DNA from: Ktedonobacterales bacterium
GTDB lineage: Bacteria; Chloroflexota; Ktedonobacteria; Ktedonobacterales; Ktedonobacteraceae
Assembly: GCA_027451525.1 (NCBI GenBank)
Contig: DAIDJF010000053.1
Span: 1 to 41,243 of the forward strand
DNA: 41,243 nucleotides
Reading direction: 5' to 3'
In this document: positions 1 through 7,129 of the stretch, in pieces
How the letters are laid out: each line of letters opens with the position of its first letter
Position numbering within the stretch: position 1 is the stretch's first letter
The notes under the pieces: generated by a model
What the model saw: only the letters and a program-made list of their open reading frames with translations
Database searches by the model: none
Told to the model about the DNA's origin: nothing
Translations under genes and position numbers: made by a program

Positions 1-1
1 A

Positions 2-148
2 CTCCGTGAGCTGCAAGCGGGAGCTTGTGGCTATTTACTCAAGGATTGCCCACTGGAGACCTTGCTCCATGCTGTCCGTGCGGCAGCACGCGGGGAAACC
101 CTCTTACAACCGGAAATGGTTGCTCGTCTCCCCCTCACTCGTTCTTAA
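2..148 (+). pseudogene. C-terminal part of a response-regulator receiver domain, truncated
   Basis: Frame 2 reads LRELQAGACGYLLKD, then a segment with ETLLHAVRAAARGETLL, ending in PEMVARLPLTRS and a TAA stop. This is the end of a NarL/FixJ-type receiver domain: the G-Y-L-L-K-D strand with the conserved Lys, then the last helix and the linker. The linker should lead into a LuxR-type helix-turn-helix, but the frame stops after VARL plus five unrelated residues. The start is outside the window. It overlaps the 3' end of the convergent GH127 gene by about 45 bases, which suggests the regulator was cut by the junction that brought the GH127 locus here. The family is seen clearly; truncation by rearrangement is inferred. 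Confidence 0.7.
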
Positions 149-2053
149 CCAGACACGCATTTCGCCGGGTGTACGCTGATCCCATGCATAATACGGGATG
201 GCTGTCAGCGTGTAGGGCTGCGCGAGAGGCGGTCTGTTACGGTAGAGCGTTTCGCTCCAATCCTCCGTTTCCAGCACCTGAACGGTACTTCTTAACACGG
301 CAACACCGTTCAAAAGCGTGGGCAGAAAGTGCTTCTCAAAGGTCGCACCGTTGGGAACACTAATCTGATGGAATGGAATGGGATTGTCGGCACTTTCCAG
401 ACAATAGATGAACGGACCTGAGCGCAACGCCATCATCCCGGCATTCTCACGGATGGCTGGATGAGGATAGACGGGCTCGCCCGGCATTTCCAGGTGAAGT
501 GTCAGGCTCTCCCCAGGTCGCCAGGTCCGTCTCACGCACGCATAGCCTTTGCGCGTTTCGTAGGGAATTTCTTCATCTGCCAAGGTCAGGCGCGCCTGCT
601 GACACCAGCCTGGAATACGCAGATGGATCCCCAATGCCACTGGTTCATCACTCTCGATCTCCAGGCGCACCGTGCCATCCCAGGGATACGCGGTGTGCTG
701 ATGCATGGTGATCTGCCGCCCCCCAAGAGTGATGGTCGTGGTGCATTGGGCATAGAGATGCACCAGAATATCCGTTTCGGTGACGGTGTAGAGATAGCTT
801 CCCAGGGAGAGCAGTAAGCGTGCGATGTTGGGAGGGCAACAGGCGCACGTAAACCAGGGCTGGCGATGATGGGTACCATTACTCTCCAGGGGATTCTCAT
901 AAAAGAAAGAGGTGCCATCCAGGGAGATTCCGCTTAGCACCCCATTGTAGAGTGCCTGTTCCATTACATCAGCGTAGCGATGGTCTGCGTCCAGTTGGAG
1001 CAGGCGTTGGCTCCACATGACTAGACCGATCGCCGCGCAGGTTTCCGCGTAGGCGGAAGTGTTAGGCAGATCATAATCCGCCGTAAATCCTTCATTGCCT
1101 TTGGAGGCGCCCAAACCACCAGTGATATACAGGCGTTTTGCGCACAGATGTCTCCAGATGCGCTCGCAGGTCTCCTGGAAGCCTTCATCCTGCAACTCGC
1201 GAGCCAGATCAGCCACTGCGCTGAACAGGTACATCGCACGTACCGCATGCCCAACTATCTCCCGCTGCTCCCTTACTGGCCTATGCGACTGATTGTACTC
1301 GTAGGTACCCATCTCATAATCCGCAGGATTCTCTCCGCGTGCCTGAGTCTCAAGATCAAAGTACAAAGGCCGTCGACCACGCTCTTCGATAAAATAGTGG
1401 CTCAAACGCAGATAGCGCTCTTCTCCCGTTGCATGGAAGAGCTTCATCAACGCCAGTTCGATCTCTTCATGGCCAGAATAGCCGTGGCGCTGGCCCTCCT
1501 CCGGTCCAAAGGTTGCATTGATGAGATCGGCATAGCGACACACGGCATCCAGCAGAATGCGCTTGCCCGTGGCTTGAAAATGGGCGACTGCGGCCTCAAT
1601 CAGATGTCCCGCACAATAGAGTTCATGATAGTCGCGCAGATTTATCCAGCGTTGTTCCGGCTCTACCTGGGTAAACCAGAGATTGAGATAGCCATCTGGC
1701 TGTTGCAAGGTCAGCAGGAAAGCAATCGCCTCGTCAACCTGAGCCGCCAGGTCAGGATTTGGATGAGTTGCCAGGCTATAGCTCGCGGCCTCGATCCACT
1801 TGGAAATATCAGATTCCCAGAACACATACGGGATGCGGCGCATTCCGGCGTGCCAGCTCTCGCGAAACGCCGTAAAATGTCCATCCTGGCGCATTTGCTG
1901 GTAGATTGCTGGTAAGGTTCGCTCGCGTAACGTATGCAGGCGAGGCGCCCAGAATGCATCCTGAAAAATCGTTGCGGTGTGTGGGACAGATGAAGAGCGC
2001 AGTGCTCCCGAAGGGTGCTCTTGCCTCTGAGAGGATGATAAGACGTGAGTCAT
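104..2053 (-). CDS. GH127 beta-L-arabinofuranosidase
   Basis: A 649-aa cytoplasmic enzyme with no signal peptide, expected to release beta-L-arabinofuranose from arabino-oligosaccharides. The GH127 cysteine-glutamate catalytic set is visible: Glu337 and Cys339 in AETCAA, and Cys405/Cys406 in CACCPPN. In characterised GH127 enzymes these bind zinc and provide the Cys nucleophile and acid/base Glu. The (alpha/alpha)6 barrel is followed by C-terminal beta domains ending in GEMRVW. ATG 2053 is chosen because AGGAAAGGTG lies just upstream; an in-frame extension to 2233 has no ribosome site and would enter the GH43 gene. It is the second gene of a leftward pair after GH43. The last dozen residues after GEMRVWLR read through the junction with the response-regulator remnant, so its natural C-terminus may be altered. 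Confidence 0.9.
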   Translation of the reverse strand: MTHVLSSSQRQEHPSGALRSSSVPHTATIFQDAFWAPRLHTLRERTLPAIYQQMRQDGHFTAFRESWHAGMRRIPYVFWESDISKWIEAASYSLATHPNPDLAAQVDEAIAFLLTLQQPDGYLNLWFTQVEPEQRWINLRDYHELYCAGHLIEAAVAHFQATGKRILLDAVCRYADLINATFGPEEGQRHGYSGHEEIELALMKLFHATGEERYLRLSHYFIEERGRRPLYFDLETQARGENPADYEMGTYEYNQSHRPVREQREIVGHAVRAMYLFSAVADLARELQDEGFQETCERIWRHLCAKRLYITGGLGASKGNEGFTADYDLPNTSAYAETCAAIGLVMWSQRLLQLDADHRYADVMEQALYNGVLSGISLDGTSFFYENPLESNGTHHRQPWFTCACCPPNIARLLLSLGSYLYTVTETDILVHLYAQCTTTITLGGRQITMHQHTAYPWDGTVRLEIESDEPVALGIHLRIPGWCQQARLTLADEEIPYETRKGYACVRRTWRPGESLTLHLEMPGEPVYPHPAIRENAGMMALRSGPFIYCLESADNPIPFHQISVPNGATFEKHFLPTLLNGVAVLRSTVQVLETEDWSETLYRNRPPLAQPYTLTAIPYYAWDQRTPGEMRVWLRTSEGETSNHFRL

Positions 2054-2114
2054 GCGTACACCTTTCCTGGGAAACAGTCGCCTGATAGGCCCATTTCCCT
2101 GTCGATAGTTCTTG

Positions 2115-3098
2115 TCATTTGCCTTCAGAACCCGGAAAACGCTTCTGTGAATCACGAAAGACGGAGAAGTCCCACGTCTTATGCCAGGTGATGGATGGTA
2201 TGCCAGCATGCATACGCAAAGGAAGCCAGACATAGCGCGAGTCGCTCAGATTCGAGGGATTCCAACGATCCGCCAGAAAAAGAAATTCGCCCTCATATCC
2301 TGACACGGGAAGGACGAAAGTACCTTGAGAATCGAATGTACACTCGGCTTGCTGTCCGGTACAGGGATTCCCTAGCACCTGCCAGGGGCCAAACAGGGAA
2401 GGCGCAACCGCACATTCTGCTGCATTTGCTGCCCAACCCGTACATCCTGAAGTGATCAGGTAATAGTATCCATTATTTTTGAACACGGCAGGAGCCTCAC
2501 GCCCTTTTGAACGATGAGGTGTGGAGAAAGCTTTGATAAAAGCTGGCCCAGTTGAACGGTAGTCATCGGTCAATTGAGCAATCGTCAGATTGCGGTTCCA
2601 CTCAGAAGCAAACACGATATAGGCGATCCCATCGTCATCCTGGAAAATCGTCAGGTCCCGACAGTCCGTGCCACAGGGGGCAAAGCTACCCAGGTAGTGG
2701 TATGGGCCAGTCGCCCTGTCGCTGATCGCCACGCCCGCACGCGCATACGTATAATCATAAGTATCTACGTGAAACCACATCACATACGTTCGTGTTCTGG
2801 CGTTATAGAGCACTTTGGGGCGCTCAACCACTTTTCCTGCATGGAGATCATGTTCGGGCTGATCGACCACAGCAGGCAGAACAATTCCTTCATTACGCCA
2901 GTGGACAAGGTCGGATGAGGAATAGCACGAAATCCCGACTATATCAACCCTCTCTAATCCTGCCGGGCTGAGAAACGTGGGACCATTCTTATTTTCCCCA
3001 AACCAGTAGTAGACACCTTGATCGTATAATATCCCGCCTCCATGGGCCTGAATGGGCTGGTCATCGGTATCGTTCCAGATGCTCCCTGGCGCAAACAT
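2115..3098 (-). CDS. GH43-family glycoside hydrolase (exo-galactanase/arabinofuranosidase-like)
   Basis: A 327-aa five-bladed beta-propeller glycosidase without a signal peptide. The N-terminus WNDTDDQPIQAHGGG followed by YYWFGE is typical of GH43 members related to exo-beta-1,3-galactanases, with an early Asp in the catalytic-base region. Later blades contain DLTIFQDDDG and REAPAVFKNNGYYYLITSG, the usual GH43 acid-region signature. ATG 3098 follows GGAGGAAAC at ideal spacing; the longer frame to 3188 lacks this. It is the first gene of the leftward unit with GH127, 61 bases apart, and is driven by the promoter at 3223-3252 with a LacI-type operator. Exact substrate is not decidable from sequence; the GH127 neighbour points to arabinose-decorated galactan. 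Confidence 0.85.
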   Translation of the reverse strand: MFAPGSIWNDTDDQPIQAHGGGILYDQGVYYWFGENKNGPTFLSPAGLERVDIVGISCYSSSDLVHWRNEGIVLPAVVDQPEHDLHAGKVVERPKVLYNARTRTYVMWFHVDTYDYTYARAGVAISDRATGPYHYLGSFAPCGTDCRDLTIFQDDDGIAYIVFASEWNRNLTIAQLTDDYRSTGPAFIKAFSTPHRSKGREAPAVFKNNGYYYLITSGCTGWAANAAECAVAPSLFGPWQVLGNPCTGQQAECTFDSQGTFVLPVSGYEGEFLFLADRWNPSNLSDSRYVWLPLRMHAGIPSITWHKTWDFSVFRDSQKRFPGSEGK

Positions 3099-3194
3099 GT
3101 TTCCTCCTCTTCGACAGCTGTTCTCACAGAGAAGGAGAGCGTCGCCGCATCGCCGCATCGCCTTTTTTGTGGACACTTCTGTCACCACAGTTTA

Positions 3195-3207
3195 TTTGAC
3201 CGATAAA
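3195..3207. promoter_or_regulatory. Half-conserved LacI-family operator (TTTGACCGATAAA)
   Basis: TTTGACCGATAAA matches the left arm of the perfect palindrome at 3377-3390 and degenerates on the right. It lies about 15 bases downstream of the -10 box of the leftward GH43-GH127 promoter, a position where a bound repressor would block transcription. Inferred target of the adjacent LacI protein. Confidence 0.6.
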
Positions 3208-3222
3208 ATTCACCATACTTGA

Positions 3223-3252
3223 AGTATAGATGGTGATCGCTCTGATTGTCAA
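3223..3252 (-). promoter_or_regulatory. Sigma70-like promoter for GH43-GH127
   Basis: On the minus strand, TTGACA (3252-3247) and TATACT (3228-3223) are separated by 18 bases. The -35 is perfect and the -10 matches at five of six positions. The expected start lies just before the TTTGACCG operator copy, about 110 bases upstream of the GH43 start codon. Confidence 0.65.
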
Positions 3253-3334
3253 GAAGATCCGTTATACTCCCTTTGGAGTAGCAAAAAGAATCATCAAATT
3301 ATTTGAAAAAGCGAAAAAAAGGCAAGAATATGCC

Positions 3335-3363
3335 TTGACATTTGTAAATTTATTGATTATAAC
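3335..3363 (+). promoter_or_regulatory. Sigma70-like promoter for lacI
   Basis: TTGACA (3335-3340), a 17-base spacer and TATAAC (3358-3363). Transcription would start around 3370, directly next to the palindromic operator, so the regulator likely represses its own gene. Confidence 0.7.
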
Positions 3364-3376
3364 TTAGACAGTTCTA

Positions 3377-3390
3377 TTTGACCGGTCAAA
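3377..3390. promoter_or_regulatory. Palindromic LacI-family operator
   Basis: TTTGACCGGTCAAA is a perfect 14-base palindrome with the central CG expected for LacI/GalR operators. It sits between the lacI -10 box and its GGAGGG ribosome site. A degenerate second copy lies at the divergent promoter, so one repressor could control both directions. Confidence 0.75.
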
Positions 3391-3404
3391 AATGGAGGGT
3401 AAGG

Positions 3405-4451
3405 ATGGCCACAATGGCAGATGTCGCACGGCACGCGGGAGTCACGAAACAGACGGTTTCCAACGTACTAAATGGCAAGGCAGTTGTTCGCCAGGAAACG
3501 CGCCAGAAAGTGCTGGCCGCCATTGAGGAATTGGGATATCGTCCCAATCTTATTGCTCGTGGGTTGAGCATGGGCAAAACCTCCAGTCTGGCTGTCCTCG
3601 TCCCGACCATTGCTAATCCCTTTTATTCCGAGGTAGTCGAAGAGGTCGAGAGTATTCTTGAGGAACATCAACAGAATCTGATTCTCTGTACTACTCATGA
3701 TGATCGCCAGCGGGCCCATCGCCAACTACAGATTCTTGTTGACAAGCAAATCGACGGTATTCTATTGGCGGCAGATCGTCATATTGAGCAAGAGATCCCG
3801 TATCTTGTTGAGATAGGTATGCATATTCCCATTATCATCTGCTGCTGGGAAAGTAAACCCTATCCCGATGCCTTCTCTGCGGTCGATATTGACTATCATC
3901 ACGCTGGTCAACTGGCTGGCCAGCATCTTCTCGATCTAGGGCATCGGGATCGCATTGCGATTGTTTTTGAGTCGCCTGCTCATCAATCGCGCTTGGAGGG
4001 ATTCCGTAGCGCGCTCTTGTCCCGTGGGATAGAGTTATCGCCAGCTTTGACTATCGCCACCGCTGAGTCGACGTATAGAAGCGGCTACCAGGCAGCCCAA
4101 CAGTTATTTTCAGGGAACATTGTGCCAAGTGCTATTTTCGCCACGACTGACTGGATGGCCCTGGGAGTCATGGATGCCGCGCGAGATGCAGGTTTACGTA
4201 TCCCCAAAGATCTTTCTCTAGTCGGTTTTGACGATGTGGAACAGGCAGCATACACACATCCTCCTCTGACCACGATTGCTATTCCGAAGCGGGAGATGGC
4301 CAGGGAGATGACCGAAATGCTCTTGAGGAGAATTGCGCAAGGGACTCCACAACCACGTCTTGTCATGTTACTTCGCTCGCAGGTAATGGTACGGAATTCG
4401 ACTGCGGCGCCTTGTTCCTCATCCAAGTGCAACAGAGCCTATGACGTATGA
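3405..4451 (+). CDS. LacI-family sugar-responsive repressor (3' end fused)
   Basis: A 348-aa regulator. The N-terminal helix-turn-helix is MADVARHAGVTKQTVSNVLN (from residue 4), then the hinge ELGYRPNLIARGL and a periplasmic-binding-protein-like effector domain (LVPTIANPFYSEV, VDIDYHHAGQLAGQHL, LVGFDDVEQAAYTHPPLTTI). It is expected to bind a sugar and release the operators at 3195 and 3377. ATG 3405 follows GGAGGG by six bases. The normal family C-terminus is reached at MVRNSTAAP; the 11 residues after it come from a different sequence, because a deletion appears to have joined lacI to the interior of the next gene. The repressor itself is probably still functional. Confidence 0.92.
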   Translation: MATMADVARHAGVTKQTVSNVLNGKAVVRQETRQKVLAAIEELGYRPNLIARGLSMGKTSSLAVLVPTIANPFYSEVVEEVESILEEHQQNLILCTTHDDRQRAHRQLQILVDKQIDGILLAADRHIEQEIPYLVEIGMHIPIIICCWESKPYPDAFSAVDIDYHHAGQLAGQHLLDLGHRDRIAIVFESPAHQSRLEGFRSALLSRGIELSPALTIATAESTYRSGYQAAQQLFSGNIVPSAIFATTDWMALGVMDAARDAGLRIPKDLSLVGFDDVEQAAYTHPPLTTIAIPKREMAREMTEMLLRRIAQGTPQPRLVMLLRSQVMVRNSTAAPCSSSKCNRAYDV

Positions 4452-5247
4452 TGAGTTGCTCAGCATTGCGAAGAAACTCACGGTGCGTCAGGGAAATAAG
4501 ATTCAAATTTATGGGCTGGATGCAGAATGGGGTTTTGTCACGCAGGGAGCGATTGCGCAAATGCTTGCCCAGGAAGGAAAGTCGTTGTTTAATAGCGACT
4601 ACACCCAGGTGGATTTTACCACTCCTGAGGCGAAGAAAGTGCTCCAATGGTTTGTTGACTGGGCACAGGCACATGTTGGTCCATCCCCGCTTGATCCCGA
4701 TCCGGGAGGCTGGTCCTGGCCCCCCTTCCAGGCCAATCGTCTGGCAATCGCAATGGATGGCTACTGGTTCGGTGGAGTTATCGCCACCGATACGCAGGGC
4801 TTAACGAATAATGTTGGTTTTGCCCCGGCTCCCATTTGGGGGTCGCAGCGCATCAGTTGCTGCCGCACAGCGACTGGGGCTTGGATTCCCCAGGCAAGTA
4901 AGAACAAAGACGCGGCTTTCAAGCTCATGGAGTTCTTCGAAGGTGGGGCACCTGCTCGTGCGTATGCTCAACTCGGTCACGGTATTCCCTCGCTGAAATC
5001 GCTTGTGCTTTTGCTTCCCCAGAGCAAGCCATACCAGCAGCAAGCGTATAAGACGCAGCAGAATGAATTGAGTTATTTGCAGACGCTCCATTTTTCGCCC
5101 TATATTACCGATGATGCGATGGAAGCAGCGATCCAAAGGTATATCGTCCCTGTAATGCAAGGGCAGACCACCCTGGACAGTGCGACGGCGCAGTTAACTG
5201 AGGCCATCAACCTCCAACTGACACAGAACAAATCCCAGATCGGGTAA
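4441..5247 (+). pseudogene. Sugar ABC transporter substrate-binding protein, N-terminus deleted
   Basis: The 268 residues match the C-terminal two thirds of a family-1 extracellular solute-binding protein: MTYDELLSIAKKLT, then FTTPEAKKVLQWFVDW, an AMDGYWF segment, TGAWIPQASKNKDAAFKLMEF and a normal-looking tail. Such proteins are about 420 aa and begin with a lipoprotein signal; here roughly 140 residues including the signal are missing. The frame is open upstream only to 4387, inside lacI, and homology seems to begin near 4415 (HPSATEP). Without export signal or N-lobe it cannot bind and present sugar. It is read as a remnant produced by a deletion that also removed the lacI-ABC intergenic region. 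Confidence 0.8.
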
Positions 5248-5336
5248 GTTCACCTTTCCAGGGAGAAGCGATCTTTTCGCCCTGGCTCGTCGGTTTTCTC
5301 GCGCTCACCGCGCTTCCCTTAGGCTATGCTCTGCTG

Positions 5337-6140
5337 GTGAGTTTCACCAATTTCGATGGGATTTCCGCCCGCTGGCGTTGGATCGGGCTGGCGAATTACA
5401 GTCAATTACTGGGCGATCCCGATGTTTGGTACAGTCTGGGGCGCACTCTTTTGTATACACTGATCACGGTGCCTCTCTCTGTTGCTGGGGGATTAGGGCT
5501 GGCTATTCTCTTGAATCAGCGACTCAGGGCTGTGGGATTCTTCCGTACAGTGTTCTACTTGCCCTCTATTGTTCCGGTAGTCGCCGCCGCTCTGATGTGG
5601 AAATTGATCTTCGACCGCGATGCTGGCGCACTCAATGCCATTCTTGAGCATGTGGGAGGACCGACTGTTACCTGGTTGATCGATCCGACGGTATTCTATG
5701 CATTGATTATCATGGTCCTTTGGGGCCTGGGAGGCGGCATGGTTATCTCGCTGGCTGGCTTGCAGGGGATTCCCAGTGAATTACGCGAGGCAGCGATGAT
5801 TGATGGGGCTGGTCCCTGGCGTTCCTTTCTTTCCGTAACACTACCGTTGCTTTCGCCCGTTCTGTTCTTTCAGGTGATTACCGCGACCATTTACGCGCTG
5901 CAAACATTAGCGCAACCTCTTTTGTTGGCAGAGTCTAACGGGACTGCGGGGGTTGGTGCAATTCCACGCAGCAATTACTTGTACATGGTCAATGTATACG
6001 AGCAATTTCTCTATAACCAACGTTTTGGGTATGGCTCCGCCATGCTCAGGGTACTCTTCGTGTGCATTCTGGCTATCACCTTAGTGGTTTTCCGCACCGG
6101 TCGTTTTTGGGTCTACTACGAAGTTGCCCGTGATGTATAG
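5337..6140 (+). CDS. Sugar ABC transporter permease (MalF/UgpA type), start missing or altered
   Basis: An inner-membrane permease with the EAA loop ELREAAMIDGAGPWRSF. The GTG at 5337 lies inside the first membrane segment: the in-frame upstream sequence from 5262 reads GEAIFSPWLVGFLALTALP, clearly TM1. That frame is open back to 5202 but offers no ATG, GTG or TTG. The true start has therefore been lost or lies in the overlapping substrate-binding gene, which ends at 5247 in a different frame. The rest, through FWVYYEVARDV, is intact. The permease would pair with the gene at 6150 to import oligosaccharide; no ATPase gene is nearby, so a shared MsmK-type ATPase would be needed. Function is doubtful given the damaged start and partner. 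Confidence 0.75.
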   Translation: MSFTNFDGISARWRWIGLANYSQLLGDPDVWYSLGRTLLYTLITVPLSVAGGLGLAILLNQRLRAVGFFRTVFYLPSIVPVVAAALMWKLIFDRDAGALNAILEHVGGPTVTWLIDPTVFYALIIMVLWGLGGGMVISLAGLQGIPSELREAAMIDGAGPWRSFLSVTLPLLSPVLFFQVITATIYALQTLAQPLLLAESNGTAGVGAIPRSNYLYMVNVYEQFLYNQRFGYGSAMLRVLFVCILAITLVVFRTGRFWVYYEVARDV

Positions 6141-6149
6141 GAGAGAACT

Positions 6150-7019
6150 ATGGATCTTTCTATCAGACAGAGGAGCAACGCGAAGAAGCAGACGCGCCAC
6201 CAGATCAGTGCCACTGCTCTGTATATTATCTTGATGCTCCTGGTCATCCTTTTTGTCGCCCCATTTATCTGGCTTATCATTACCGCGCTCAAAGATCCTT
6301 CGGAACTGGCCGCGTATCCCATTCACTGGTTGCCTGCGCATGTCCAGTGGGGAAATTTTAGTCAGGCACTGACCATGATCAATTTTTTGGCATATGCGAC
6401 GAATTCGCTGCTGCTCTCAACCATTTATGCTCTTCTAGTGACATTTACGAGTGCCATGGTTGGCTTTGGCTTTGCGCGCCTGAAAGGTTGGGGGAAACGC
6501 CCTCTTTTTCTGGTTATGCTCTCGACCCTGATGTTGCCACAAATCCTGACTGTCATTCCCACATATGTCCTTTTTGCTCGCATCGGCTTGATTGACACCT
6601 ACTGGCCCTGGGTTCTCTGGGGTTTGGGGAGTTCACCCTTTCTTTCTTTTTTATTTCGCCAGTTTTTTTCCAGTATTCCTGTTGAACTGGAAGAGGCCGC
6701 GATTCTTGATGGCTGTGGCTCTTTTCGGCTCTTTTTGCAGATTTTCCTGCCCCTTTCTCTTCCATCGATTGCCACCGCAGTGGTCCTCTCCTTCACCTCA
6801 GTCTGGGGAGACTATATCACTCCCTCGCTGTTTCTGAGTCAAAATAACACAACGCTGGCCGTTGCGATGAGTCAGGGCTATACTAATACCAACGGCTTTC
6901 CACTCAATAATGTGATTGCAGCAGGGGCCGTTCTCTACGTAATTCCGGTGATCATTCTGTTCTTCTTTGCTCAACGTTACTTTGTAAGCGGAATCGTGAC
7001 TTCAGGACTCAAAGGATGA
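6150..7019 (+). CDS. Sugar ABC transporter permease (MalG/UgpE type)
   Basis: A 289-aa inner-membrane protein, full length for the family. TM1 is YIILMLLVILFVAPFIWLI, followed by the usual ALKDPSEL periplasmic start, and the EAA loop is ELEEAAILDGCGSFRLF. ATG 6150 follows GGAGAGAAC. It begins nine bases after the first permease and overlaps the next open frame by ATGA. Of the transporter parts in this window it is the only apparently intact one. Confidence 0.9.
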   Translation: MDLSIRQRSNAKKQTRHQISATALYIILMLLVILFVAPFIWLIITALKDPSELAAYPIHWLPAHVQWGNFSQALTMINFLAYATNSLLLSTIYALLVTFTSAMVGFGFARLKGWGKRPLFLVMLSTLMLPQILTVIPTYVLFARIGLIDTYWPWVLWGLGSSPFLSFLFRQFFSSIPVELEEAAILDGCGSFRLFLQIFLPLSLPSIATAVVLSFTSVWGDYITPSLFLSQNNTTLAVAMSQGYTNTNGFPLNNVIAAGAVLYVIPVIILFFFAQRYFVSGIVTSGLKG

Positions 7020-7129
7020 ATATCTTATCTCTGCGAGGGGGGGGACTGCTGACCTCTCCTCATTTTTCTAGAATTTGGGATTATTGTGTCTTAGTAGTTT
7101 ATCCCAACGTTGGGGACATGGAGGTCTTA

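Noticed and set aside
1148..1915. 255-aa plus-strand open frame
   Set aside because: Fully antisense to the well-supported GH127 gene; no ribosome site and no family signature.
5202..5340. Programmed frameshift joining the substrate-binding gene and the permease
   Set aside because: No slippery heptamer or downstream stem is visible at the overlap, and such fusions are not known for this transporter class; a deletion scar explains the data.
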